From positions 1-64,000 of the forward strand of contig CALVHN010000006.1 in assembly GCA_944327845.1 (NCBI GenBank): DNA of 64,000 nt. Reading direction: 5' to 3'. The notes under the pieces were generated by a model. The model saw nothing but the letters and a program-made list of their open reading frames with translations. It ran no database searches and had not been told where the DNA came from. Both the position numbers and the translations under genes were made by a program. The number at the start of each line of letters is the position of its first letter. The first letter of the stretch is position 1. Shown here piece after piece: positions 45,190 through 55,800 of the stretch. The stretch comes from an uncultured Bacilli bacterium (GTDB lineage Bacteria; Bacillota_I; Bacilli_A; RFN20; CAG-826).

Positions 45190-47217
45190 TTAATCCCCCT
45201 TTGTTTTAACATTTGTTCTTGCTTCAGATAAATATAAATCTAAAACATTAAGCAATTCATTTTCAACATTTGCAACAGTAGTATTTTTAAACAATGTTGC
45301 AGCGCTTTGGAAATGTCCGCCACCTCCAAGTTTTTCACATAATATTTGTACATTAACTGTACCATCACTTCTTGCAGAAATTCTAACTTCATTACTTTCG
45401 GTTTTTCCAATTACAAATGCAGCATTGATTCCTTTTAATGCCATACATTGATTAGCAACTTTTGCTAAGACCGTTCTTTCAACAATTTCATCGTCTTCTA
45501 CAACACAATAAACTACACCATAATAAGGTGTTTTCATAGTTGATAAAATCTTATTAATAAAGATATATTCCTCATATTCATCCTTTAAGAAATCATCAGC
45601 AAGTCCATTATCAGCTCCATAATCTTTTAAAATCATTGAAGCTTCAAATGTTCTTAAACCCGTTGATTTATTCTTAAAGAATCCGGTATCTAGGAAAATA
45701 CCTGAAAGCATAATTGTAGCAACACTTGGATCAATTTTAACATCATTTGTTTTATAAGAATATCTAAGCATCTCTGCAATTAATTCACATGTACTTGAAC
45801 TTGCTGGTTCAATATAACTTAAAACTGGATTTTCAATTACATCATCTCCAGCCCTACGATGGTGGTCAATAACAATAACTTTTTTCGTTTTTTCTAAAAG
45901 TTCTGGGCACATCGTTAATTTAGGTCTTGAAACATCAACAACAATAACTAAAGTTGATGGTTTTGTTTTTTCCAGTGCTTCTTTTGATGAAATCACTATT
46001 TTTTGTAAATTATCTTTAGAAAAAGAAGTGGTTAAAGCAGATCTTGTTTTCTTTTCAGTTTGCTTTGGTTCATAAACAACATAAGCTTGTTTGCCTTTTG
46101 AAACACATATTGAATAAATTCCAAGCGCAGCGCCTAATGCATCCATGTCCATGTCGGTGTGTCCCATGATAAAAATATTTCCACTTTTTTCAATAACATC
46201 AATCATTGAATCAGCCATCATACGAACATGAACTCTATTTCTTTTTTGCATTGCATCACTTTTTCCACCATAAAATTCAAGTTCACTGCCGTATTTTGAG
46301 ACAACAGCTTGATCTCCACCACGCGACATTGCAATTTCAATAGCGTTTGATGCCATTTCATTTAATTTATTAACATCTGGAAAATCATGAGCAAAACCTA
46401 TAGAAAGAGTTGGTTGAATATGTTCGTTCTCATCGACATTTTTAGCTTTATCAAGAATAGAAAAACGATCAGCTTTCATTCTTTCTAGACTTTTAAAATT
46501 ACAAATTACAAGATAACTATCACTTTTAAAATATCTTAATAAAAGATTATATTCTTTACCATATTCTAATATCACATTTTTTACCTTAGCGATAACATCG
46601 TTTGTATCATCATTATTTCCAGCAATATCTTGGTAATTATCAATTGTAATTACCCCAATACATGTTGCTTGCTCACGTGAATATTTATCTAATGCTTCAT
46701 ATTCAGAAACATCTAAAAATATAAAAATCCCTGCGGTTCTTAAATATTTTATATTATATACATCATTATTTATATTAATTATAAGTTTATAATCATTTTC
46801 TTCTTTAATAAAAGCTTCAAATTTTTCATTCCATTCAAAGATATTTAAATTAACTATATCAATTCCTTTTTCATAAAGATAATCAGATTCCCATAGTACT
46901 AAACCTTCCTTATCGATAACAACTATACCCATTTTAGAAAAAAGATAAGCTTCTTCAATGTCGTTACCTAATAGTTTATCTACTTTTACATCACTATCTT
47001 TTCTAATTTTATAAACACTAAAAAGCATTTTAAAAATAAATAAGCAATCTAAAAAAATTATGATAAAAAATCCTAAAGCAATATATTCAACGCGAATATA
47101 TTCATCCATATTTCCAACATCTAATAAATAAAGTGTTAGAAAAATTCCTACAATAAACAATTCTAATAAAGTGATAATTAAAGTTTGGACTTTTAAACGA
47201 TTAATTTTTTTATTCAT
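45190..47217 (-). CDS. gdpP: Cyclic-di-AMP phosphodiesterase GdpP (DHH/DHHA1)
   Basis: The 675-aa protein has two N-terminal membrane segments (residues ~10-30, 42-65), a PAS-like and a degenerate GGDEF domain (~85-320), then the DHH domain. Visible motifs are GHTDMDMDA near residue 352, VIDHHRR near 452, and DHHA1 GGGGHFQSAA near 632. It degrades c-di-AMP to pApA, which affects potassium and cell-wall homeostasis. It heads the rplI-dnaB-rlmH operon. A TATAAT box at 47228-47233 lies 10 nt before the ATG with no ribosome site, so the transcript is close to leaderless. Confidence 0.95.
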   Translation of the reverse strand: MNKKINRLKVQTLIITLLELFIVGIFLTLYLLDVGNMDEYIRVEYIALGFFIIIFLDCLFIFKMLFSVYKIRKDSDVKVDKLLGNDIEEAYLFSKMGIVVIDKEGLVLWESDYLYEKGIDIVNLNIFEWNEKFEAFIKEENDYKLIININNDVYNIKYLRTAGIFIFLDVSEYEALDKYSREQATCIGVITIDNYQDIAGNNDDTNDVIAKVKNVILEYGKEYNLLLRYFKSDSYLVICNFKSLERMKADRFSILDKAKNVDENEHIQPTLSIGFAHDFPDVNKLNEMASNAIEIAMSRGGDQAVVSKYGSELEFYGGKSDAMQKRNRVHVRMMADSMIDVIEKSGNIFIMGHTDMDMDALGAALGIYSICVSKGKQAYVVYEPKQTEKKTRSALTTSFSKDNLQKIVISSKEALEKTKPSTLVIVVDVSRPKLTMCPELLEKTKKVIVIDHHRRAGDDVIENPVLSYIEPASSSTCELIAEMLRYSYKTNDVKIDPSVATIMLSGIFLDTGFFKNKSTGLRTFEASMILKDYGADNGLADDFLKDEYEEYIFINKILSTMKTPYYGVVYCVVEDDEIVERTVLAKVANQCMALKGINAAFVIGKTESNEVRISARSDGTVNVQILCEKLGGGGHFQSAATLFKNTTVANVENELLNVLDLYLSEARTNVKTKGD

Positions 47218-47283
47218 AAGCTAAATTATTATACTATAAACTAGTTTATTTTTGAAAAAATAGTTCTTTAATAAAACACTTTC

Positions 47284-47769
47284 TTATTCATCATATAAGT
47301 TAATAATCTTTTCTCCTTTTCTAATTGAGTTTTTAACAAATTCTCCCTTAACATCAAAGTCATCAATACAATAGAGTAAAACTCTTTTTTTAAATTCATT
47401 TTCTAAATTTTCTTTTAATTTAAATTGATATGCTAAAGTTATATTGCCATTAATTAAAAACTCTAAATTTTTCTCTTCGCTTTTTGTTCTTTTATAATCA
47501 CCTATCAAATAAGCAAATTTAATATTAAATTTCATAAATATTGGAATTGAAATAAATTTTATTTGTTTAACCGAGTAAATTCCTTCCGTCAAAGAATAGT
47601 TATTTATTGTATTTAATTTAAATAATATTAGTTTTAAAAGCCATTTTGGCATGGTAGTAGTTTCACTTTCATAATTTTGATAAGTGCGGTATGGCATCTC
47701 TAATAATGAGGCCATTTCTTTTTGGGTATAGCCGTTTCTTAAGCGATAAGTTCTTAATTCATTATTCAT
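47284..47769 (-). CDS. XRE-type HTH protein with degenerate nucleotidyltransferase-like C-terminus
   Basis: Start ATG 47769 gives 161 aa. Residues ~3-55 form an XRE helix-turn-helix (RTYRLRNGYTQKEMASLLEM, then PYRTYQNYE). Residues ~85-160 resemble a minimal nucleotidyltransferase (MNT). AYLIGDYKR stands where MNT has AYLFGSYAR, NLEFLINGN where MNT has the DIDLLV catalytic pair, and a closing FVKNSIRKGEKIINLY where MNT has I..EG..IY. The GS and both aspartates are missing, so catalysis is unlikely. TATAAT at 47777-47782 ends 7 nt before the ATG with no Shine-Dalgarno, so the mRNA is probably leaderless. An antitoxin-like or regulatory role is possible. Confidence 0.55.
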   Translation of the reverse strand: MNNELRTYRLRNGYTQKEMASLLEMPYRTYQNYESETTTMPKWLLKLILFKLNTINNYSLTEGIYSVKQIKFISIPIFMKFNIKFAYLIGDYKRTKSEEKNLEFLINGNITLAYQFKLKENLENEFKKRVLLYCIDDFDVKGEFVKNSIRKGEKIINLYDE

Positions 47770-48123
47770 AAATAGAATTATACACCTAATAGGTGCTTTT
47801 TGATTAAAATAAAAGTTTAACATAGTAAAAATAATTTAATTTTTTTTATATTTTTTAAGCTTGTTTTTGACACAATCAAAAAATAATTTCTCTCAAAAAA
47901 CCCTCAATTCTTTACTATTTTTCTACTAAAAGCCTGTTAATCTTAATATTTTTCGCAATTTATTTAATAGAAACAAAATATTTTAAAAAACAAGATTTTT
48001 TTTCTTTATTTTTTCTATATATTTTTCTTTGCAATCTTTTTTGGGACAAATTTTTACAAAATATATGTCATTAATTATTGCCACTATTTTAAAACCCCCA
48101 AAATTAGGGAAAAGGAGAAATTT
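47770..48123. other. Intergenic region upstream of nrdD
   Basis: The region is very AT-rich. It holds the divergent promoter of the XRE gene near 47777-47782 and the nrdD leader with AAGGAG about 6 nt before the ATG at 48124. ACAAAATATATGT at 48056-48068 vaguely resembles an NrdR box but has no well-spaced partner. No gene or stable structure is seen. Confidence 0.4.
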
Positions 48124-50511
48124 ATGATCAAAGTAAAGAAAAGAGAAGGAAACATTGTCGAATTTGATATTCATAAAATTGAATCTGCAATTACGAAAGC
48201 CTTTGTGGCTTGCGGAATAAACTATAATTCTCAAATTATTGAATTAATAGCTTTAAAAGCAAGCGCTGATTTTAATAAGAAAATTAAAAATGATGTAGTA
48301 TCTGTTGAAGATATTCAAGATTCAGTTGAAATATCTTTAATTCAAGCAGGGTACGTTGAAGTAGCTAAAGCCTATATCAAATATCGTCAACAACACGAAA
48401 CCTTAAGACAAATTAAAGCAACAGAATTAGATTACAAAAAAACTGTTGATAGTTATTTAAATGTTAGCGACTGGAGAGTTAAAGAAAATTCGACAGTTAC
48501 ATACTCTGTCGGTGGACTTATTTTATCTAATAGTGGTGCAATCACTGCTAATTACTGGTTAAGTGAAGTCTATGATAAAGAAATTGCTGATGCTCATAGA
48601 AACGCTGATATCCATATTCATGATTTAAGTATGCTTACTGGCTACTGTGCAGGTTGGTCATTAAAACAATTAATTAAAGAAGGTCTCGGAGGAGTTACTG
48701 GAAAAATCACTTCTTCTCCTGCATCCCATTTATCTACCCTTTGTAACCAAATGGTTAATTTCTTAGGAATTATGCAAAATGAATGGGCTGGAGCACAAGC
48801 TTTCTCTTCATTTGATACATATTTAGCTCCTTTTGTTAAAGTTGATAAATTATCTTATAAAGAAGTAAAACAATGCATTCAATCATTTATTTTCGGTGTT
48901 AATACTCCTAGCAGATGGGGTACTCAATCACCTTTTACCAATATTACTTTAGATTGGACAGTACCTAATGATTTAGCTGAATTAAATTGTATTGTTGGTG
49001 GAAAAGAACAAGACTTTAAATATAAAGATTGTAAAAAAGAAATGGATATGATTAATAAAGCTTTTATCGAAGTTATGATTGAAGGCGATGCAAATGGTCG
49101 TGGTTTCCAATATCCAATTCCAACTTATTCTATTACTAAAAACTTTGACTGGTCTGACACAGAAAATAATCGTTTATTATTTGAAATGACAGCAAAATAT
49201 GGAACACCTTATTTTTCAAATTATATTAATTCCGATATGGAACCAAGCGACGTTAGAAGTATGTGCTGCCGTTTAAGACTTGATTTAAGAGAATTAAGAA
49301 AAAAATCAGGTGGTTATTTCGGAAGTGGAGAATCTACTGGCTCAGTTGGTGTTGTTACAATAAATATGCCTCGTATCGCTTATTTATCCACTGATGAAAA
49401 AGATTTCTATACTCGTTTAGAAAAATTAATGGATATTTCCGCAAGATCTTTAAAAATTAAAAGACAATTCATTACTAAATTATTAGAAGCTGGATTATAT
49501 CCTTATACAAAGAGATATTTAGGTACATTTAATAATCACTTCTCAACCATCGGTTTAGTTGGTATGAATGAAGCTTGTTTAAATGCAAGATGGATTAAAG
49601 AAGATTTAACACATGAAAAAGCTGAAAAATTCACTAAAGATGTTTTAAATTTCATGAGAAATAAATTGTCAGATTACCAAGAACAATATGGTGATTTATA
49701 TAATCTTGAAGCAACTCCTGCTGAATCAACTTCTTATCGTTTAGCAAAACATGATAAAGAAAGGTATCCTGATATTATTACTGCTAGTGAAAATGGAAAA
49801 ACTCCATACTATACAAATTCTAGCCACCTTCCTGTTGGATATACCGAAGATTTATTCGAAGCTCTAGATAAAGAAGATCAATTCCAAACTTTATATACAT
49901 CTGGAACTGTCTTCCACTGTTTCTTAGGACAAAAATTACCAGATTGGAAATCTTGTATGAATTTAGTAAGAAAGATTGCTGAAAATTATCGCTTACCTTA
50001 CTATACAATGTCTCCAACATATTCTGTTTGTAAAAATCACGGTTATTTAGAAGGCGAACAATTTACTTGCCCACATTGCCACGAAGCAACTGAAGTTTAT
50101 TCTAGAATTACCGGATATTATCGTCCTATTCAAAACTGGAATGATGGTAAAACTGAAGAATATAATGAACGTAAAGAATATGTTTTAGGTTCTTCTCACT
50201 TAAAACATTCTCATGTTCTTGATGAAACTACTATCACAAAAGACATTGATTTAAAAACAAGCAATGTTTCTGAATTAATGTTATTTACAACATCTACTTG
50301 CCCAAATTGTAAAATAGCTAAAGCTATGTTAGATAAAGCAGGTATTAAATATCAACAAATTAACGTCGATGAAAATAAAGATATTGCTATCGCTTATGGA
50401 ATTAGCAAAGCTCCAACTTTACTTGTTCCAGATAATAACAATGGATATGTTTCATATGACAACGCATCTTTAATTAGAAAATATATTAACGATCAAAATT
50501 TATCAGTTTAA
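48124..50511 (+). CDS. nrdD: Anaerobic ribonucleoside-triphosphate reductase NrdD fused to a glutaredoxin-like domain
   Basis: The 795-aa protein has an ATP-cone (residues ~1-95, IKVKKREGNIVEFDIHKIE). The class III reductase barrel follows, with cysteines in MCCRLRLD near 380 and the glycyl-radical loop RITGYYRP near 660. A zinc site SVCKNHGY...CPHC at ~633-650 shows only three cysteines, with H in place of the fourth. Residues ~715-795 add a glutaredoxin/NrdH-like domain (LMLFTTSTCPNCKIAKAML, then SKAPTLLVP). It makes dNTPs without oxygen; electrons probably come through the fused redoxin from TrxB, whose gene follows after 2 bp. The activase gene nrdG is not adjacent. Confidence 0.9.
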   Translation: MIKVKKREGNIVEFDIHKIESAITKAFVACGINYNSQIIELIALKASADFNKKIKNDVVSVEDIQDSVEISLIQAGYVEVAKAYIKYRQQHETLRQIKATELDYKKTVDSYLNVSDWRVKENSTVTYSVGGLILSNSGAITANYWLSEVYDKEIADAHRNADIHIHDLSMLTGYCAGWSLKQLIKEGLGGVTGKITSSPASHLSTLCNQMVNFLGIMQNEWAGAQAFSSFDTYLAPFVKVDKLSYKEVKQCIQSFIFGVNTPSRWGTQSPFTNITLDWTVPNDLAELNCIVGGKEQDFKYKDCKKEMDMINKAFIEVMIEGDANGRGFQYPIPTYSITKNFDWSDTENNRLLFEMTAKYGTPYFSNYINSDMEPSDVRSMCCRLRLDLRELRKKSGGYFGSGESTGSVGVVTINMPRIAYLSTDEKDFYTRLEKLMDISARSLKIKRQFITKLLEAGLYPYTKRYLGTFNNHFSTIGLVGMNEACLNARWIKEDLTHEKAEKFTKDVLNFMRNKLSDYQEQYGDLYNLEATPAESTSYRLAKHDKERYPDIITASENGKTPYYTNSSHLPVGYTEDLFEALDKEDQFQTLYTSGTVFHCFLGQKLPDWKSCMNLVRKIAENYRLPYYTMSPTYSVCKNHGYLEGEQFTCPHCHEATEVYSRITGYYRPIQNWNDGKTEEYNERKEYVLGSSHLKHSHVLDETTITKDIDLKTSNVSELMLFTTSTCPNCKIAKAMLDKAGIKYQQINVDENKDIAIAYGISKAPTLLVPDNNNGYVSYDNASLIRKYINDQNLSV

Positions 50512-50513
50512 CT

Positions 50514-51431
50514 ATGACTTACGATATTGCAATTATAGGTGCTGGCCCAAGTGGGATGACAGCTGCTTTATATTCATTAAGAGCAGGTAAATCAGTATTA
50601 CTTTTAGAAAAAGAAACTATCGGAGGACAAATATCGTCCTCCCCTTTACTTGAAAACTATCCTTCAATTAATAAAATTAGTGGATTAGAATTTTCAAATA
50701 ATTTATTTCAACAAATAATCGATCTTGGAGTAGGTTTTGAACTTGATGAAGTTATTGATATAGAAAAAGACAAAGATGAATTTAATATTAAATGCCAATT
50801 TTCCTGTTATAAGTCAAAATCAATAATTCTTGCAACAGGTGTAAAACATCGACATATCAATGTTGAAAATGAAGAAAAATTAATTGGTCATGGCGTTTCT
50901 TATTGTGCAGTTTGTGACGGAGCTTTTTATAAAAACGAAGATGTTTGTATAATTGGTGACGCTAATACTGCATTACAATATGCAATCTTATTATCTAATT
51001 ATTGTAATAAAGTTTATTTAAATACACTTTTTGACAGATTTTTTGGAGATAACATTCTCATAGAAAGAGTTAAAGAAAGAAATAATATAATTATTGAACA
51101 TAACCTTTCTTTAACAAAATTTAAAGAAAATGAAGGAGAATTGCGGGGTTTAATATTTAAAAACACTAAAACCAATGAGTTAAAAGAATTTACTGTTAAA
51201 GGTTGCTTTATTGCTATTGGTCAAATTCCTGATAATAAAAAGTTTTCAAATTTAGTCTCCTTAAATAATGATGGATTTATTATTACAAATGAAAAAATGG
51301 AAACTTTAACTCCAGGAGTTTATGCTTGTGGAGACTGTAAAGAAAAACAAGTTAGACAAGTTGTTACAGCAATTAATGATGGTGCAATCGCTTCAATTTA
51401 TGCTTGTCAATATTTAGATTCATTAAAATAA
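50514..51431 (+). CDS. trxB: Thioredoxin reductase
   Basis: The 305-aa flavoprotein has an FAD motif (IAIIGAGPSGMTAALYSLRAG, residues ~4-24), the redox pair CAVCDGAFYK near 131-134, and a C-terminal FAD segment GVYACGDCKEKQVRQVVTA. The NADPH motif is divergent: CIIGDANTALQYAI instead of GGGxxA. The gene starts two bases after the nrdD stop. Because NrdD carries a fused glutaredoxin domain, TrxB is the likely reductant of that domain. It could still serve other thioredoxins. Confidence 0.9.
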   Translation: MTYDIAIIGAGPSGMTAALYSLRAGKSVLLLEKETIGGQISSSPLLENYPSINKISGLEFSNNLFQQIIDLGVGFELDEVIDIEKDKDEFNIKCQFSCYKSKSIILATGVKHRHINVENEEKLIGHGVSYCAVCDGAFYKNEDVCIIGDANTALQYAILLSNYCNKVYLNTLFDRFFGDNILIERVKERNNIIIEHNLSLTKFKENEGELRGLIFKNTKTNELKEFTVKGCFIAIGQIPDNKKFSNLVSLNNDGFIITNEKMETLTPGVYACGDCKEKQVRQVVTAINDGAIASIYACQYLDSLK

Positions 51432-51449
51432 TTTATAAATTAAAAAAAT

Positions 51450-51480
51450 AAAAGGGCAGAAATTATATTCTGCCTTTTCT
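51450..51480. terminator. Bidirectional terminator between trxB and the alcohol dehydrogenase gene
   Basis: Stem GGCAGAA / TTCTGCC flanked by AAAAG on the left and TTTTC-TTTTT on the right, so both strands give a hairpin followed by a T tract. It serves trxB (plus) and the convergent dehydrogenase (minus). Confidence 0.85.
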
Positions 51481-51499
51481 TTTTAATTATCAGTAATTA

Positions 51500-52666
51500 T
51501 TAAAAACAACTTTCAAGGATTTTTAAAATATCTTCATGAGTTAAAGTATAGTAACCCCCACCTAAATCACAAGAATCAGCAATATCTTTAAGCATATCTT
51601 TTGTTGTTCCTAATTCTTTAATAGATGTTACCATTCCACAATCTTTAATAAAGTTTTCTAAAGCATCTAAACCTTTAATAGCAAGCTCTTCTTTACTTAA
51701 TTTATCAGGATTAATCATCCAAACATTAGTTGCAAATTGGGCAAACTTATCTAAACCATATTTATAAACAAATTTATAATAAGGAATAGAAATAGCAGCA
51801 AGCCCCATGCCATGAGCACAATTTGTGTATGCTCCAAGTTGATGTTCTATAGAATGTACTTCCCAATCTTGAGTCTTTCCTAAACCAACTAAAGTATTTA
51901 AAGCAAGTGTTGCAATCCACATAATATTACTTCTTGCTTGATAGTTTTGAGGATCTTTACATGCGACTTTAGCATTAGAAATTAAACTTCTCATCAAACC
52001 TTCAATTAAATAATCTGAGACATTTTCATCATTTCCTGAAAAATATTGTTCCATTAAATGAGACAAAGTATCGAAAATTCCGGATTTCATTTGATATTCA
52101 GAGACAGTTAAAGTATAAGTTGGATCTAAAATTGAAAACTTAGGATAAAGGTTTGGCCCAAAAACTCTACCTTTCTTTAATTTTAAATCTTCATTAGTAA
52201 TAACGCTTCCGCCATTCATTTCACTACCTGTACCAGCCATAGTTAAAATTGAAGCTACAGGAACAACCTTTGTGTCAACAGGTTTTTGATTAATCCAATA
52301 TTTTTGATAAGGATCTTCATCTAAGCAATAGCTTGATGCGGAAATTCCTTTTGAACAATCAATAACACTTCCGCCACCAACAGCAAGAATTAAATCAATA
52401 GAATTATCTCTAACCATTCTTGCACCTTCAAGCACCTTGCTATATAAGGGATTTGGCAAAACATTAGATAATTCAAAAATATTTTTATCTACTTCTTTTA
52501 AAATAGAAATAACTTTATCATATATGCCAGTTCTTTTAATTGATCCACCACCATAAACTAGCAATATATTTTTTCCATAATTTAGTAATTCATTTTTTAG
52601 ATTTGAAATAGAATCCTTCCCAAAATAAATTTTAGTTGGATTATAAAATGTAAAATTTCCGTTCAT
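51500..52666 (-). CDS. Iron-containing alcohol dehydrogenase (butanol-dehydrogenase/YqhD-like)
   Basis: The 388-aa protein has the NAD(P) loop AVGGGSVIDCSKGI near residues 93-106. The group III metal-site residues follow: DTLSHLMEQYFSG near 205 and EHQLGAYTNCAHGMGLA near 273-290, with histidines for Fe or Zn. It most resembles BdhA/YqhD-type dehydrogenases acting on butanol or other aldehydes. GGAGG lies before the ATG. The gene is monocistronic and probably reoxidises NAD(P)H in fermentation; the exact substrate is unknown. Confidence 0.9.
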   Translation of the reverse strand: MNGNFTFYNPTKIYFGKDSISNLKNELLNYGKNILLVYGGGSIKRTGIYDKVISILKEVDKNIFELSNVLPNPLYSKVLEGARMVRDNSIDLILAVGGGSVIDCSKGISASSYCLDEDPYQKYWINQKPVDTKVVPVASILTMAGTGSEMNGGSVITNEDLKLKKGRVFGPNLYPKFSILDPTYTLTVSEYQMKSGIFDTLSHLMEQYFSGNDENVSDYLIEGLMRSLISNAKVACKDPQNYQARSNIMWIATLALNTLVGLGKTQDWEVHSIEHQLGAYTNCAHGMGLAAISIPYYKFVYKYGLDKFAQFATNVWMINPDKLSKEELAIKGLDALENFIKDCGMVTSIKELGTTKDMLKDIADSCDLGGGYYTLTHEDILKILESCF

Positions 52667-52866
52667 AAATTGCCTCCACTATTATTAATTATTATATTTC
52701 ATTTACAACGACTATTTTATTCTTTTTATTTATACAATAATATCTTTTAATTATAAAATGGTTGTTAAGTTTTACTTAAAAGAAAGAAATGTAAATTTAT
52801 TTTTCTATATTTTTAAAAAATCCTTAAGCAAAAATTTCATTTTATATCCAAAAACAGTATGTTTTC

Positions 52867-55800
52867 CTACTTATTTTGATTTAAAGAAATTAAATTACTA
52901 TTTTTCTTAAAGATATTATAACAATTTAAAATAAAGTTAATAATTAAAGAAAGTTTCTCATTTATTGAAGAAGTTACATTCACAACTCCAAATTCATAAG
53001 CAACATATTTAATTAAATCGTTTAATAATATTTCACCTTGAAGCTCAAGAATGTCAATCATTGCATTTTTTATTTCAACTGCTGGAATTGCTTCAATGGG
53101 TCTTTGGAACAAAGAAGAAGCACGATAATAAGATATATCATTTTCGCTTTTTCCGTATGGATAATAAAATACATCGTTTAATTCATATGATTTATAAACT
53201 TTTGCATTATTCATTTGTAATGCAAATAATCTTTTAACTTTAGTTCCAGCTTTATCAACATTAATTATTTTCTTAAATCTTTCAAGCAATAAATTTTCTG
53301 AAATTGGTCCTTCATTTAAAATAGTGTCTTCCAAATATTTAACAAGATTTGGATATACCTCTTCTTTTAAATCATCATAATTGATGGTAGTTGATATATC
53401 ATATGTTCGATACTCCATTTTTCTTTTTGAAGGAAGATTAGAGACTTTTTTAAAAATAATATCATCTTTATCGACTTCATTTATAACATTAGATTTTAAA
53501 TTTTCAATATTCTTTAAGGAATTAACTATGTCATTAATAACTGTTGATTTATCTTTAAAATAATCAAGAGTATATATCCTAATAATTTTCCAATTAAGAC
53601 GTTTTAAAACAGAAGTTTGGACATAATTTCGATCACGACAAGTTGGAGATTTTAAATAAGAATCACTATCACAAATCACACCTAAAATATATTGATTTTT
53701 CTTATCTTTAATACATAAATCAATTTTAAATTTAGAATCACCTACATTAATATCCGAATCAATTCCAAGTTCTTTTAAATCCTTTTGGATGTATTTTTCA
53801 ATACCATCTTTTTTATTAATTTCAAACTTATTGTCAATAATTAAAGTTGAAACGCCGTTTTCAGCATAATTTAAAAATCCCTTTAAAATCATTGCTCCGT
53901 TATTTTTTGCTTTTCGAGGATCAATATCATTAGCTTTAATTGAAGAATATACAATCATTCTTTTCTTAGCGCGAGTTATTGCAACATTTAATCTTCTTTC
54001 ACCTTTATCTAATGATAATGGCCCAAAATTTAAAAGAAATTTATTATATTTATTAAAGCCAAATCCAATGGAAAAAATAATAACATCTCTTTCATCGCCT
54101 TGAACATTTTCTAGATTTTTAACAAATAATTGTTCTTCATTTTCTTGATTAATTCGATTAAATTCAGGATTAGAATCAAATAAATTTTGAATAAGCTTTG
54201 ATATATATTCTTGTTGCTTAATATTAAATGTCACAATACCGATAGTTTCGTGGCATAAAGAAGGAGAAGAAAATCTTCTTTTTACTTCTTTTAAAATTTC
54301 GTTTGCTTCATCTTTATTTATTCCATTTTCATATAAGCCATCTGGTAAATATTTAAGCTCAACTCTCGATTTTTTATTATCAGGAGATGGGAAAGTATAT
54401 AAATTGTGATCATAAAAAGTGTTATTTGAAAAAGCAATTAATGATTCATGACTTGAACGATAATGCCATAAAAGTCTATTTCTTTTCATTTTTAAGGCAA
54501 TACAATCATCTAATAACGATTCTAAGTCTTCTAAATCTACTTGATCGCTATATGTTTCATTATTTGAAAGATTAGCTTTAAAGAAATTTGTTGGAGGCAT
54601 TTGTTGAGGATCCCCAGCAACAATTAATGATTTACCACGCGAAATTGCACCAATTGCTTCGCAAGTTGGAATTTGACTTGCCTCATCAAAAATAACTACA
54701 TCAAATTTCTTGGTATTTAAACTTAAATATTGTGCTGCAGAAAGAGGAGACATTAAAAAACATGGACAGAATGTTCGAATTAAATCTTCATACTCTAAAA
54801 GCATATTTCTAATCGTTGTGCCACGCCCACCATTTTTAATTAACTTTCTTAAAGCATAAAACTTTGAAGATGTTGCATATTTAACATTAAGAAGTGGAAA
54901 GTTTTCTGTTAAAACATTTGCTGTTTTTTCTATAACTAAAACTGAATATTCATTCAATAAATCATTATATTTTTTAATAGCTTGGTTAAATAATAAACCA
55001 TTAAATTCATTAAAATAAGGATCCTTAAAATATTCATTTATTATTACTTTATAAAAAGAAACTAAAAATCTATTTTTAATCTCTTTTGAAGTTATAACTC
55101 CAAGACGAAGGTCTTTTAAAATATTCACATTAAACTTTTCATTTAATAAATCATCTCTAAGTTTATTAAATAAAATCACATTATTTAAATAATTTCTATT
55201 ATTTAATCCTTTATCTACCATAGCAAAATATGTTGATAAATATGTGTTGTTATCAATATCGAAAAGATAATCTAAATTATAGGTATAATTTTCAACTAAT
55301 TCTTGTTCTAAGCTGTTAATTTTATCAAAAGAATTAACCATCTTTTCAATTAAAGAACTAATTAAAAACTCGTCTTTTTTATCAAAAACCTGCTCAAACA
55401 AGGATATATTTTTAAATTTTTCTTCATCGTTTAATTCTAAATTAAAGTTATTTACTTGATTTACAAATTCATAAGTTACCTTAAATATCTCAAGCATTTT
55501 TGAAAAGTCATTAGTTAATAAATTATCTTTAAAAGTGAAGCTTTTTTCTAAAATATATTTATTATTTTGAATATATTCAGACTTTTCCTTATATAAAACA
55601 AGTGTACCAAGATATTTTTCAACATCTTTTCTTTTAACTTTTACTATTTTTTTATTTTTGTTATATGAGTTCAATTCTTTTGCTATCTTAGATTTTAGTT
55701 TAAAACGTTTAAATAAAGCTTTCTTATTTTTATTTATTAAATCTAAATATAATGAAGCATCAACTTTTAATATTTTTAAATCAAAAATACTTGATATGAA

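Noticed and set aside
48010-48070. Pair of NrdR-like boxes before nrdD
   Set aside because: Only one ACAAAATATATGT resembles a box, and the other AT-rich motif is about 44 bp away rather than the usual ~31. The background is extremely AT-rich.
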